DNA of 64,000 nt from an uncultured Lachnospiraceae bacterium (GCA_947626745.1 CANQTF010000003.1:158371-222370), one strand, 5' to 3'. Shown: positions 26,074 through 35,136, numbered from the stretch's first letter. A program made the numbers and translations. The notes: generated from the letters alone by a model not told the origin.

Positions 26074-29061
26074 ATGAAGATCACATTTGACCACACAAAC
26101 ACGAATCTGAATGTAGACAGGGCGACAACCGCATATAGGGACACCCGGCCGGACAGGACGGCGCGGACGGGTGATTACGCATTAGACATTTCTGGCACAG
26201 TTATGGATAACAACGCTTACAAAGGTCACGGAAAGACCGCAGAAGAGGTTATGCAGGATGCGGGGCTCATTGATGTGGCCACGCAGCGAGACTATATGAC
26301 AGTGATGTCTAATACTATGTCGGAGGAAGATTTTGACCGGCTGCAGCGAGACGGTTACCACCCCGGCGACATGGACATAGAAGAGGTTGTCACCATTGTC
26401 GATAAGATCAAAGCGGAGCTTGTCAAAGGCGGCACGCAGGTCGTCGGCTACACGGACGATCTGGACGAGGAGACGCTGGAGGAGATCACCGGCAGCGAGA
26501 CTTTTGCGCGGGAGCTGTGCAGACAGTTTGCGACGCACGATGTGCCTGTCACGAGAGAGAATGTCACGAACGCCAAACAGGCGTATGACAGAGCCGCAGA
26601 GCTTAGAGGGCCCGAGGACGGCACGGTCCGGTATATGGTGGAGAACCGCATAGAGCCGACGGTGGACGGCATGTACCTTGCGGAGCACAGTTCCACGGCG
26701 GACACCAGACAGAGCCACGGATATTATGCTTCGGATGCAAGCGGCTATTACGCGAAAAAGGCGGAAGAGTACAACTGGGAGCAGTTGGCGCCGCAGATGG
26801 AGAAGGTGCTGGAGGAGGCCGGACTGGAGCCCACGGACGAGAATCTGGAAGAGGCGAAGTGGCTGGTCGGATCCGGTATCCCGCTGACGGCGGAGTCCGT
26901 GAGCAGACTGCATGAGATCCGGCAGACGGAGCTTCCGCAGAGTACCGAACAGCTTCTCGCAGCGATCGCGGCGGCGATCGCAGATGGCAAGAGCGCCGGA
27001 AGCGCCAATTTGGCCGACGGCAGAAGCAGTCTGGAGAAGGCTGCCGATTATGTGGAGGCTTGTGACGGGATCAGCGGCGAGGCGGTGGATCAGGCCGTTG
27101 CGGAAGGCAGAGAGTTGAATCTGCGCAATCTGATGAAGGCGCAGGAAAAGATAGAAAGATACGGTGTGGCGGAGGGTACGCCGGAGCAGATCAGCGCAAG
27201 GCGGCAGCTTGAGGAAGTACGGCTGATGATGACGATAGAGGCGAACCGCAAGCTGATCGAGAGCGGGTACGCTATCGACACGGCGGAGCTTGAAGAACTG
27301 GTGGACGCGCTGCGGAAGCTCGAGGCGGAGCAGGAGCAGACGCTTTTTCGGGAAGCAGACAGCGCTGCGGCCGCCGAGAAGGCACAGCTCTATGCGCAGA
27401 CGCGGCAGAAGACCGCGGAGATCCCTTATCTGCCGGCGGCGGTGCTCACAGAGTATATCTCCGGAGAAGAGCCGTTTACGCTGGACAGTATCCACGAGAA
27501 CGGCACAGCCCTTAAGAATGCTTATGAAGCCGCGAGAGAATCTTATGAGACGCTGATGACGGCGCCTAGGGCGGATATGGGAGATTCCATACGCAAGGCT
27601 TTTCGCAACGTGGACGATATCCTCGCTGACATGGGGTTAGAGATAAGCGAGGAGAACCGCCGTGCGGTGCGCATACTCGGATACAACAGTATGGATATCA
27701 CGGACGACAATATAGATGCCGTGAAGAAATACGATATGGAACTCAGGCACGCCATACGCAGAATGACGCCGGCAGTCACGCTGCGGGCGATCCGGGAGGG
27801 CAGGAATCCCCTGCAGATGTCGGTGGCGGAACTGAACGGTTATCTCGATGACATCGAGGCCGCAGATACGGACGACGGCGAGAAGTTCAGCAGATTTTTA
27901 TATAAGCTGGAGAAGAATCACAATATCAGCGAGCAGGAGCGGGACGCATATATCGGGATCTACCGCATGTTCCGGCAGCTTGAAAAGACGGACGACGCGG
28001 CGGTCGGAAGCCTTATGCTGGAGGGCGCGCAGTTTACTTTCCAAAACTTGTTGACGGCGATGCGGAGCACGAAGAGGCAGGGCATGGATTATACTGTGGA
28101 CGATGCTTTCAGAGGCGTGGAGGGCGTTGCGCTGAACAAGACCATTACCGAGCAGATCGCAAGCGGATTCTCCGGCGCTGCGGAAGGCTCGGATCCGCAG
28201 GAGGCGGGCGCGCAGCAGGAGAAAATGGCGCAGGAGTTTTACCGCACGCTCACGGACGACGGACTGGAACAGACCTATCGGAAGGAACAGCTGCAGCAGT
28301 ATCAAGAGCTGAGCTCGGTGGAGGACGAAGTCATACAGGAGCTGCTCGCCTACAGGCAGCCGATTACGGCGAACATGCTGACGACGGCGGCGGCGCTGCG
28401 CAGGGATCCGAAAATGCTGTTCAAAAAGCTGAACGATATCGACAGATCGGCCGATAAACATAAAGTAAAGGATGCGGCGGCGCATTTGCTGGATAAGCTG
28501 ACGGATAGGGAAAGCGCGGCGGAGGCTTACGAGGAGATGCGGGGTACTTTCGCCGAAATGCTGGAGGAAGCGCAGGAGGAGAGCGGCACTTATCTGGATC
28601 TTCGCACGCTGCAGAGCTGCAGCAAACAGCTTGCGCTGGCCGGCAGTCTTGCCGGGGAAGAGAATTACCAGATCCCGGTGGAGATAGAGGGCGAGTGGAC
28701 GGCGATCAACCTGAAGATCCTGCACGGCGGGGAGACCGGCAAAGTGACGGCGGTCATGGATACCGAAGCGTACGGCCGCGTGACAGCGCAGTTCAGCGTG
28801 AAGGAGCGGACCGTGTCCGGCTACATCGCCTGTGACAGTGAGGAGGGCACACGCAGACTGCGGGAGAAAGAGCGATCCCTGCGGGAGACGCTTTTTGCGG
28901 ATACCAACGGCGGTGCGCTTAAGGCGGGCGACATCGGCATCGTATACAGCAGAGAAGTCAGCGTAAAAGATTTTGCAGAAGAGCGGACGCGGGATGTCCG
29001 GGTCGGGACGGCGGACTTATACAGGATCGCCAAGTCGTTTATCTCTTCTGTAGCGGCATAA
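26074..29061 (+). CDS. Large DUF6240/FliK-like flagellar-associated protein
   Basis: About 995 residues from the ATG at 26074, which follows GGAG by six bases; the earlier ATG at 26053 has no RBS. The body is mostly alpha-helical and acidic, with repeated units of the type LEEAGLEPTDENLEEAKWLV, ADMGLEISEENRRAVRILGY, in which a short motif (P/I-T-x-E-N-x-x-A) recurs, as described for the DUF6240 family. The last ~120 residues (IPVEIEGEWTAINLKILHGG; GRVTAQFSVKERTVSGYI) resemble the C-terminal domain of the hook-length protein FliK. It is cotranscribed with flagellin. A hook-length or flagellin-related role is inferred. Confidence 0.6.
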   Translation: MKITFDHTNTNLNVDRATTAYRDTRPDRTARTGDYALDISGTVMDNNAYKGHGKTAEEVMQDAGLIDVATQRDYMTVMSNTMSEEDFDRLQRDGYHPGDMDIEEVVTIVDKIKAELVKGGTQVVGYTDDLDEETLEEITGSETFARELCRQFATHDVPVTRENVTNAKQAYDRAAELRGPEDGTVRYMVENRIEPTVDGMYLAEHSSTADTRQSHGYYASDASGYYAKKAEEYNWEQLAPQMEKVLEEAGLEPTDENLEEAKWLVGSGIPLTAESVSRLHEIRQTELPQSTEQLLAAIAAAIADGKSAGSANLADGRSSLEKAADYVEACDGISGEAVDQAVAEGRELNLRNLMKAQEKIERYGVAEGTPEQISARRQLEEVRLMMTIEANRKLIESGYAIDTAELEELVDALRKLEAEQEQTLFREADSAAAAEKAQLYAQTRQKTAEIPYLPAAVLTEYISGEEPFTLDSIHENGTALKNAYEAARESYETLMTAPRADMGDSIRKAFRNVDDILADMGLEISEENRRAVRILGYNSMDITDDNIDAVKKYDMELRHAIRRMTPAVTLRAIREGRNPLQMSVAELNGYLDDIEAADTDDGEKFSRFLYKLEKNHNISEQERDAYIGIYRMFRQLEKTDDAAVGSLMLEGAQFTFQNLLTAMRSTKRQGMDYTVDDAFRGVEGVALNKTITEQIASGFSGAAEGSDPQEAGAQQEKMAQEFYRTLTDDGLEQTYRKEQLQQYQELSSVEDEVIQELLAYRQPITANMLTTAAALRRDPKMLFKKLNDIDRSADKHKVKDAAAHLLDKLTDRESAAEAYEEMRGTFAEMLEEAQEESGTYLDLRTLQSCSKQLALAGSLAGEENYQIPVEIEGEWTAINLKILHGGETGKVTAVMDTEAYGRVTAQFSVKERTVSGYIACDSEEGTRRLREKERSLRETLFADTNGGALKAGDIGIVYSREVSVKDFAEERTRDVRVGTADLYRIAKSFISSVAA

Positions 29062-29074
29062 AGGAGGAAATCAC

Positions 29075-30220
29075 ATGAAAATCAGTTACAATGCGGCGGC
29101 AATGTATGCAAACAACGCGGTGAACATGGCGGACAACAAAGTGTCACAGTCCCTGAAAAGACTGTCTTCCGGCTTAAAGATCACGGCGTCGAAGGACGAT
29201 CCCGCAGGGTATGCGATCGGGCGGAGAATGAACGCACAGATCGGCGGTATCGGCGTGGCGACGCAGAACTCCAACAGAGGCGTCAACATCATAGAGACGG
29301 CTGACGGTGCGCTGACGGAAGTACACGATATGCTGCAGAGAATGAACGAGTTGGCGGTCAAGGGCGCACACGGCGTCCTCACTACCGAGGATCGTGAGAT
29401 GCTCAATGAAGAGCTGAAGCAGTTGAAAGCGGAGGTGGCAAGAGTCGCCGCCGACACGGAGTTCAACGGGCAGCCGCTTCTGGACGGCAGCTTCGATCTG
29501 CGCGGTTATACGGACAGCCAGATCGCAAGCGTGGACTTCTACAGCGACGAAGTGACGGCCAAGGAGTACACGGTCGACGGGCTGACCGTATTCTATAAAG
29601 ATGACGGAACGATCGATCTGGATAAGACGAAAGCCTCTTTTGTGAAAGGAGAGGGCTTCCCCGAAGACGCGGAGGTCACCGCGGTGGGGCAGGATAAAGT
29701 TATCATCACGGGGAGCAAGGATTTCCAGATCACCCTTGCGGTCAACTATGATATGCTGGCTGCAGGCTCGAACGAGCTGGTGGTGGCACAGCCCGGAAAG
29801 CCGCTGCAGATCGATATCACGGGCATAGGCTCCATGGATCTGCAGACGGGCGCAAACGAAGGGCAGCAGCTTGATATCCGTATTCCGAAGATATCTCTGG
29901 ACAGACTGGGCATCGAGCGGACGGAAGTGGACACGCAGGAACACAGCGACAACGCTATCGTGGAGATCAAGGGCGCGATCCAGTACGTGTCCGATGTGCG
30001 GAGCCGTCTGGGTGCGTACCAGAACCGTTTGGAGCACACGATCAACAACCTTGATGTCAGCAACGAGAACATGACGGCATCTTATTCCAACATCATGGAC
30101 GTGGATATGGCGGAAGAGATGACGACATATACAACGCAGCAGGTGATCGCACAGGCGGCGACGTCCATGCTTGCACAGGCGAACGAAAGACCTTCGCAGG
30201 TATTGCAGTTGTTACAGTAG
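29075..30220 (+). CDS. fliC: Flagellin
   Basis: A 381-residue flagellin, the subunit of the flagellar filament. The N-terminal D0/D1 helices are seen (KVSQSLKRLSSGLKITASKDDPAGYAIGRRM; NRGVNIIETADGALTEVHDMLQRM) and the C-terminal D1/D0 (YQNRLEHTINNLDVSNENMTASYSNIMDVDMAEEM; QVIAQAATSMLAQANERPSQVLQLL). The surface-exposed middle (~150-300) is variable and moderately long. AAGGAGG lies seven bases before the ATG. It is the second gene of the sigma-28 operon. The TLR5-related D1 motif cannot be scored safely from sequence alone. Confidence 0.96.
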   Translation: MKISYNAAAMYANNAVNMADNKVSQSLKRLSSGLKITASKDDPAGYAIGRRMNAQIGGIGVATQNSNRGVNIIETADGALTEVHDMLQRMNELAVKGAHGVLTTEDREMLNEELKQLKAEVARVAADTEFNGQPLLDGSFDLRGYTDSQIASVDFYSDEVTAKEYTVDGLTVFYKDDGTIDLDKTKASFVKGEGFPEDAEVTAVGQDKVIITGSKDFQITLAVNYDMLAAGSNELVVAQPGKPLQIDITGIGSMDLQTGANEGQQLDIRIPKISLDRLGIERTEVDTQEHSDNAIVEIKGAIQYVSDVRSRLGAYQNRLEHTINNLDVSNENMTASYSNIMDVDMAEEMTTYTTQQVIAQAATSMLAQANERPSQVLQLLQ

Positions 30221-30241
30221 TGAGCGTGAAGGAGACGGGAT

Positions 30242-30718
30242 ATGACCACAGAATTAAAGCAGGAATACACCCTGCGCATCTCACAGGCAAATAAGACGCA
30301 GCTGATCACGATTCTGTATGAAATGGTCTTGCTCTATATCGACGAGGCGGAGGCTGCGCTCGATGCCGGCAGCAGACCGGCGTTCAAGAGTGCCGTCCGC
30401 AAGGCCCGCAGCTGTGTGGAAGAGCTGACGGCATCTCTGCACCCGGAGTATGAGCTGGCGCAGAATCTTCTGCAGCTCTATCTGTACGCAGACAGAGAGC
30501 TTGTCAAGGCGTCCTCGCGCTATGAGAGAGAGAATCTGGCGCACGTCCGCACCGTCATCGAACGGCTCCACGAAGCGTATGAGCAGATAGAGGGTCTTGA
30601 CACGTCGGGGCCGGTCATGGGCAATACGCAGACGGTTTACGCGGGGCTGACCTACGGCAAAAACACACTGACGGAGAATATCACCGATCCCGGCAGCAAC
30701 AGAGGATTCTGCGTATAG
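30242..30718 (+). CDS. fliS: Flagellar export chaperone FliS-like protein
   Basis: A 158-residue helical protein with the FliS pattern: EYTLRISQANKTQLITILYEMVLLYIDEA at the N-terminus and a four-helix core after it. FliS binds the C-terminus of flagellin in the cytoplasm to keep it unfolded for export. Here it follows flagellin directly with GAAGGAGA in front of the ATG. It is longer than common FliS (~125-130 residues) by a Gly/Thr-rich tail. FliD and FliW are not in the window. Confidence 0.82.
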   Translation: MTTELKQEYTLRISQANKTQLITILYEMVLLYIDEAEAALDAGSRPAFKSAVRKARSCVEELTASLHPEYELAQNLLQLYLYADRELVKASSRYERENLAHVRTVIERLHEAYEQIEGLDTSGPVMGNTQTVYAGLTYGKNTLTENITDPGSNRGFCV

Positions 30719-30727
30719 CCGGCAGGA

Positions 30728-31018
30728 TCAGGAGAACAGCGTCAGAGCGCGATAGATTTCATTATGCTTTTCTTCGGGCAGCAGGTCTTTATCTGCTGCC
30801 TGTTCTATTAAGTACTTGTAACGCTTTAAGACGGCGTTCACTTCATAGATGTAGCAGTCGATCAGATCGGGGTCGGTTACATTGTCAAAATTCGAGTACG
30901 CGATCTCCAGCGCGTATCTTGTCCGGGCAAGCTCTTCGTGTATCGACATTTTGGTGCAGTCAACGACGATATCCGCGTCTTCGCAGCCGTTAGCGCTTTG
31001 ATGGAAGAAGATTTTCAT
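30728..31018 (-). CDS. YaaL-family (DUF2508) protein
   Basis: A 96-residue protein whose core ALEIAYSNFDNVTDPDLIDCYIYEVNAVLKRYKYLI is the DUF2508/YaaL signature. In Bacillus yaaL sits between recR and bofA; here bofA is the neighbour but on the other strand. Function is unknown. AAAGGA precedes the ATG on the minus strand. Convergent with the flagellar operon after nine bases. Confidence 0.75.
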   Translation of the reverse strand: MKIFFHQSANGCEDADIVVDCTKMSIHEELARTRYALEIAYSNFDNVTDPDLIDCYIYEVNAVLKRYKYLIEQAADKDLLPEEKHNEIYRALTLFS

Positions 31019-31174
31019 ACAACAGCCGGTCCTTTCTTTTTATAGGCATGCAAAAATGGAAAGTATTGCCTAATAAAAGTATAGGTAAAAATTGGATAAA
31101 TATTCATGTAATATTTACGCGGGACAGTGCATATCTATTTAGCAGACAAGTCGGAGAAAGGATCGGACAGGAAT

Positions 31175-31447
31175 ATGACAGATATGGGTGGAGCGTTGGC
31201 GATCTTGGGCGTGTGCCTGATCGTTCTCATGATTGGCGCGTTGGGCAGAAAAGTGGAGTGGCTGGTGAATTTTGTCCTGCGGGCGGTGATGGGGACGATC
31301 GGCATTTACTGCCTGAATTATATTTTGGCTTCCCGGCAGATCTCCGTTGCCGTAGGCATCAATCCCCTCACGGTTTTGACATCGGGAGTCCTTGGATTTC
31401 CCGGAGTTGCGGTACTTTACGGCATACATTTCTTTAAAATTTTGTAA
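31175..31447 (+). CDS. bofA: BofA-family pro-sigma-K processing inhibitor
   Basis: A 90-residue, very hydrophobic protein of the BofA family. The end INPLTVLTSGVLGFPGVAVLYGIHFF is the family signature. In spore formers BofA holds the SpoIVFB protease inactive until sigma-K is needed. The ATG at 31175 is preferred by family length (about 87 residues); a GTG-initiated frame at 31127 would add 16 polar residues. The gene implies, but does not prove, that the organism can sporulate. Confidence 0.78.
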   Translation: MTDMGGALAILGVCLIVLMIGALGRKVEWLVNFVLRAVMGTIGIYCLNYILASRQISVAVGINPLTVLTSGVLGFPGVAVLYGIHFFKIL

Positions 31448-31483
31448 GTATTACACAAATCTGTTTTTTTCATCAAATATGTC

Positions 31484-31512
31484 TGGACAAGACAAAAAAA
31501 GATGTTTATAAT
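31484..31512 (+). promoter_or_regulatory. Promoter of the Tad pilus operon
   Basis: TGGACA (31484-31489), 17-base spacer, perfect TATAAT (31507-31512). The start codon is 130 bases further on, so there is a long 5' leader. Confidence 0.65.
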
Positions 31513-31543
31513 TCAATTTACAATAACTCATGAAATTCTATGA

Positions 31544-31615
31544 GGAACATTTTTACAAGAGATGTTCCGATCTATTGCCGTACGGCATCGGGGATTCACC
31601 CAAGTATTTCGTTGA
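31544..31615 (+). promoter_or_regulatory. Structured leader of the Tad operon
   Basis: GGAACAT (31544-31550) pairs with ATGTTCC (31562-31568); CCGAT (31567-31571) pairs with ATCGG (31587-31591) around the palindrome GCCGTACGGC. The two stems share two bases, so they exclude each other at the edge. Then GATTCA/TGAGTC arms occur before the RBS. No known riboswitch class was recognised. Confidence 0.35.
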
Positions 31616-31643
31616 GTCAAAATAAATAGGCGGAGGTGATTTT

Positions 31644-32171
31644 ATTGGACTGAATTGTTATCGATCTCTGTTGCTCCTGCTGCTTCTTCTGGCGGCGTTG
31701 GCAGATCTTAAGACCGACCGTATCCCTAACGGGTTTATTGCGCTCGGCGTCTGTGTAGGCGTTCTGGGCGGTCTGCTGTGCGGTTTGGATATCCGGCGGA
31801 CGGCCGTTTCCGTGCTTCTTGCATTTCTGCTTCTCTATCCTTTGTTCAGGATCGGCGCGCTGGGCGCGGGCGATGTCAAAGTACTGATGATGACCGGCAG
31901 TTTTGTGGAGGTGAGGGTGCTTTTTACGATCGTGGTCTTTTCGTTTCTGATCGGTGCGGTCTGCGCGCTCGGCAAGCTTCTGTCGGAGCGCAACGGCAGA
32001 GAGCGTCTGTACTATTTCCTGTCTTATCTTACGGAAGTGATGCGGACGGGACAGTGGAAACTATACGGAGAACATACGGCGCAGGATTATGCGAGATACC
32101 GCAGGAACAAGATACACTTTACGGTTCCGGTCTTATGCAGCGTGGCGCTGTACGTGGGAGGTGTGATTTGA
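31644..32171 (+). CDS. tadV: Prepilin peptidase, A24 (TadV/CpaA type), AUU start
   Basis: About 175 residues with six hydrophobic segments. ALADLKTDRIPNGFIALG and the second aspartate motif in GALGAGDVKVLMM (GxGD) are the A24 peptidase active-site aspartates; the enzyme cleaves the leader of Flp prepilin. GGAGGTGA (31632-31639) has no ATG, GTG or usable TTG after it. The in-frame codon at the right distance (7 bases after GGAGG) is ATT at 31644, giving the N-terminus MGLNCYRSLLL. The next start candidates, CTG 31650 and TTG 31671, are too far from the RBS. First gene of the Tad operon. Confidence 0.8.
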   Translation: MGLNCYRSLLLLLLLLAALADLKTDRIPNGFIALGVCVGVLGGLLCGLDIRRTAVSVLLAFLLLYPLFRIGALGAGDVKVLMMTGSFVEVRVLFTIVVFSFLIGAVCALGKLLSERNGRERLYYFLSYLTEVMRTGQWKLYGEHTAQDYARYRRNKIHFTVPVLCSVALYVGGVI

Positions 32172-33181
32172 GACAAAAGATTTTTGCGATATGCGACACG
32201 GAGGAGGCGTATGCGGTCAGGCTGATGGAGTATATGATCGAGAAGGTCAGGCTGCCCTATGCGTTCCACCTGTTTACGAAGGCGGAGGAGCTGCAGAGAT
32301 TTGTGCAGCGCGAGAAGGTGGAGATCCTTCTGATCGCGGAGAGTACACTGCGTATGCTGCGGGAAGAATATGTGCGGCAGCAGACACGGCAGATATTTGT
32401 GCTGCAGGAGAGTGAGGGAGCGAAGTGGGACGGCATACCGTGCATCAGCAAGCTGCAGAGCCCGCAGACGATCTTGGAGGTCATGGCGGAGTCGGCTTCG
32501 GAGCTGTCGGATTGGAATGCGCCGGAGACGGCGGCGGGTACGGCGGTCAGGCTGATCGGGATCTATTCTCCCGTCAAAAGGTGTCTGCAGACGACTTTTG
32601 CACTGTCGCTCGGGCAGATCCTGGCAAGAGAGCACAGGACGCTGTATCTCAATTTTGAGAATTATTCGGGGTTCGGACAGATGCTGAAGCGGGATTTTTC
32701 TGCGGATATGATGGATCTGATGTACTATTTTCGATGCGCGAAGGACAAGCTGCCGCTCCGTCTGTCCGCCGTCACGCAGGACATCAACGGCTTGGATTAT
32801 ATCCCGCCTTCGCAGTCGCTTGCGGGAATGCGGGAGGCTGACGGGAGCCAGTGGCTGGAGCTGTGCCGGTATATCGCTGCGATCGGGCAGTATGAGTATG
32901 TGATCTTGGATCTGGACGATGCGCTGAACGGGCTGTTCGATCTGCTCAGACAGTGTTACAGGATCTATACGATCACGAAGGAGGACAGCTTTGCGGTCGC
33001 GAAGCTCAATCAGTATGAGCAGATCTTAAGGTTTCACGAGCTGGAGGAGATCGCGGACAAGACCGTAAAGTGCCGGTTTCCGACCTTCAAGGAGATCCCG
33101 GCCGGGTTGGATTGCCTGACGCACGGGGAGCTGGCGGGCTATGTGAAGGCCATTGTGAGAGAGGATCTGTATGGAGAGTAG
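32168..33181 (+). CDS. tadZ: TadZ/CpaE-like ParA-family protein with degenerate P-loop
   Basis: A 337-residue protein. Residues ~1-115 follow a receiver-like fold (FAICDTEEAYAVRLMEYM; VEILLIAESTLRML), and ~125-330 a ParA/MinD fold (IGIYSPVKRCLQTTFALSLG; YEYVILDLDDA; YTITKEDSFAVAKLNQY). The normal K-GGVGKTT loop is replaced by SPVKRCLQTT, so nucleotide use is doubtful; atypical TadZ proteins localise Tad machinery at a pole. The TTG at 32168 overlaps the upstream stop and follows GGAGG by six bases, so I choose it over the long open frame from 31778. Confidence 0.75.
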   Translation: MRQKIFAICDTEEAYAVRLMEYMIEKVRLPYAFHLFTKAEELQRFVQREKVEILLIAESTLRMLREEYVRQQTRQIFVLQESEGAKWDGIPCISKLQSPQTILEVMAESASELSDWNAPETAAGTAVRLIGIYSPVKRCLQTTFALSLGQILAREHRTLYLNFENYSGFGQMLKRDFSADMMDLMYYFRCAKDKLPLRLSAVTQDINGLDYIPPSQSLAGMREADGSQWLELCRYIAAIGQYEYVILDLDDALNGLFDLLRQCYRIYTITKEDSFAVAKLNQYEQILRFHELEEIADKTVKCRFPTFKEIPAGLDCLTHGELAGYVKAIVREDLYGE

Positions 33182-34391
33182 AGAGGAACACAGAAGAAGA
33201 CTCCGGAAAAAATTCATGGCGGAGATCGACTTTGCCACGGAGCGCTCGGACGAGGAAATGCAGGAGCTGATCGACGATATGCTGGTCAGGGAGAGCAGGG
33301 AAGTCCCGATGACGCTGGCGGAGCGCGGACAGCTTCGCAGAGAGCTTTTTGACGCCGTCCGCAAGCTGGATATCCTGCAGGAGCTTGTGGACGATCCGCA
33401 CATCACGGAGATCATGATCAACGGGCCGGACAGTGTTTTTATCGAGCAGGAAGGCCGTCTCCTGCAAAGCGAGATGAAGTTTGAGAGCCGGGAGAAATTG
33501 CAGAATGTGATCCAGCAGATCGTAGCCGACTGCAACAGAGTGGTGAACGAGGCGTCCCCGATCGTGGACGCAAGGCTGCAGAACGGCGCCCGTGTAAATG
33601 TGGTCCTGAGTCCGGTAGCCCTGAACGGGCCGATCGTAACGATACGGCGGTTTCCCGAAAGACCGATCATGATGCGGGATCTCATCGCATACGGATCGAT
33701 CACGGAAGAGGTGTGCGAGTGGCTGAGCCGGTTGGTGCGGGCAAAGTACAATATTTTTATCAGCGGCGGTACGGGTTCCGGCAAGACGACATTTCTGAAC
33801 GCGCTGTCCTACTATGTCCCGAAAGAGGAACGCATCATCACCATAGAGGACAGTGCGGAGCTGCAGATCCTTGACATTCCGAATCTGGTGCGCATGGAGA
33901 CGCGCAATGCCAATGTGGAGGGCTGTAAGGAGATCACGATCCGGGATCTGATCAAAACATCGCTCCGTATGCGGCCTGACCGGATCATCGTCGGCGAAGT
34001 CAGGGGAGGCGAAGCGTTCGATATGATGCAGTGTCTGAACACCGGGCATGACGGCTCCATGTGTACGGGACACGCCAACAGCGCCAAGGACATGCTGAGC
34101 CGATTGGAAAATATGATCCTGATGGGAATGGAAATACCGCTTACGGCAATCCGTCAGCAGATCGCTTCGGGAATAGATATCATCGTTCATTTGGGGCGGC
34201 TGCGGGACAAATCCCGCAAGGTGTTGGAGATTACGGAAGTATTGGGTCTGGAGGACGACGAGATCCGGCTCAATCCGCTGTATCGGTTTGAGGAGAGCGG
34301 TGAAGACGGGGCGGGCAGGATCGTCGGAGTGCTGCAGAAGAGAGGAGAGTTGCGCTATGTCGAAAAATTGCAGTCTGCCGGATTACAGTGA
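33171..34391 (+). CDS. cpaF: CpaF/TadA-type secretion ATPase
   Basis: A 406-residue motor ATPase for Tad pilus assembly. Walker A is ISGGTGSGKTTFLNAL (residues ~196-211), the Asp box follows in ITIEDSAELQI, Walker B-like region is RMRPDRIIVGEVRGGEA, and the His box is MCTGHANSAKDMLSRLENM. N-terminal helices (MTLAERGQLRRELFDAVRKLDILQELVDD; ITEIMING) are as in CpaF. The ATG overlaps tadZ by 11 bases. It powers both pilin polymerisation and, in some species, retraction. Confidence 0.94.
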   Translation: MESREEHRRRLRKKFMAEIDFATERSDEEMQELIDDMLVRESREVPMTLAERGQLRRELFDAVRKLDILQELVDDPHITEIMINGPDSVFIEQEGRLLQSEMKFESREKLQNVIQQIVADCNRVVNEASPIVDARLQNGARVNVVLSPVALNGPIVTIRRFPERPIMMRDLIAYGSITEEVCEWLSRLVRAKYNIFISGGTGSGKTTFLNALSYYVPKEERIITIEDSAELQILDIPNLVRMETRNANVEGCKEITIRDLIKTSLRMRPDRIIVGEVRGGEAFDMMQCLNTGHDGSMCTGHANSAKDMLSRLENMILMGMEIPLTAIRQQIASGIDIIVHLGRLRDKSRKVLEITEVLGLEDDEIRLNPLYRFEESGEDGAGRIVGVLQKRGELRYVEKLQSAGLQ

Positions 34392-35115
34392 GTATCGGTT
34401 CCGGGCCAAAGACCGGGCGCTTTATCTGGCGGAGGGCTTATCCCTTACGGCGGTGTTCGGGTATTTTTTCTATCGGTCATGGATCGCGTGTGCCGCGCTG
34501 CTGCCCCTTTTGTTCCTGTTTATGAAGAGAAAGAAGAGGGAGCTTGCCAAGCGGCGGCGGCAGGAGCTGAGTATACAGTTCAAAGATCTGATCCTTGCGG
34601 TCGCGGCAAACCAGAAGGCGGGCTATGCTATCGAGAACGCTTTTCGGGAGTCCTACAGAGATATGGTGATGCTGTACGGCGAGAGCAGCGTCATATGCGA
34701 AGAACTCAGGTATATCCTGGCGGGGCTCAACAACAATATCGTTCTGGAAAAACTTCTGTATAGTCTGGGCGCGCGGAGCGGGCTGCCGGATGTGATGCAG
34801 TTTGCGGACGTATTCCTGATCGCCAAACAAAGCGGCGGCAATATGACGGATATCCTTGCCAAGACGGCAGAGGTGATCGACCGCAAAACGGAGACGGACA
34901 AGGAGATCCAGCTCATGATCAGCGGGAAGAAGACAGAGCAGAAGATCATGAACGCCGTTCCGTTTCTTATCATCTTTTATGTGGGCAGCACCTCGAAAGG
35001 GTTTTTTGACGTACTGTATCACAATCTGATCGGCGTGATCATCATGACGGTGTGTCTGGCGTTCTATCTGGCGGCCTATATCATGTCCGAGCGGATCGTG
35101 GATATCGAGGTATAG
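34357..35115 (+). CDS. tadB: TadB-like pilus platform protein
   Basis: A 252-residue type II secretion F-domain protein, shorter than usual TadB. Two hydrophobic segments lie near residues 25-60 and two more at the C-terminus (VPFLIIFYVGS; VIIMTVCLAFYLAAYIM). The F-domain core is ILAVAANQKAGYAIENAFRESYRDM and FADVFLIAKQSGGNMTDILAKTAEVI. I start at the ATG at 34357, which follows GGAG and overlaps cpaF by 35 bases. Forms the inner-membrane platform with TadC. Confidence 0.85.
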   Translation: MSKNCSLPDYSEYRFRAKDRALYLAEGLSLTAVFGYFFYRSWIACAALLPLLFLFMKRKKRELAKRRRQELSIQFKDLILAVAANQKAGYAIENAFRESYRDMVMLYGESSVICEELRYILAGLNNNIVLEKLLYSLGARSGLPDVMQFADVFLIAKQSGGNMTDILAKTAEVIDRKTETDKEIQLMISGKKTEQKIMNAVPFLIIFYVGSTSKGFFDVLYHNLIGVIIMTVCLAFYLAAYIMSERIVDIEV

Positions 35116-35136
35116 AGGTATATAGGGAGGAAAGAG

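Noticed and set aside
31544..31643. Cyclic-di-GMP riboswitch in the Tad leader
   Set aside because: The conserved GEMM core and tetraloop-receptor bases are absent; only generic hairpins are present.
31778..32167. N-terminal extension of the TadZ-like frame
   Set aside because: It overlaps most of tadV in another frame; TTG at 32168 with GGAGG gives the right N-terminus.
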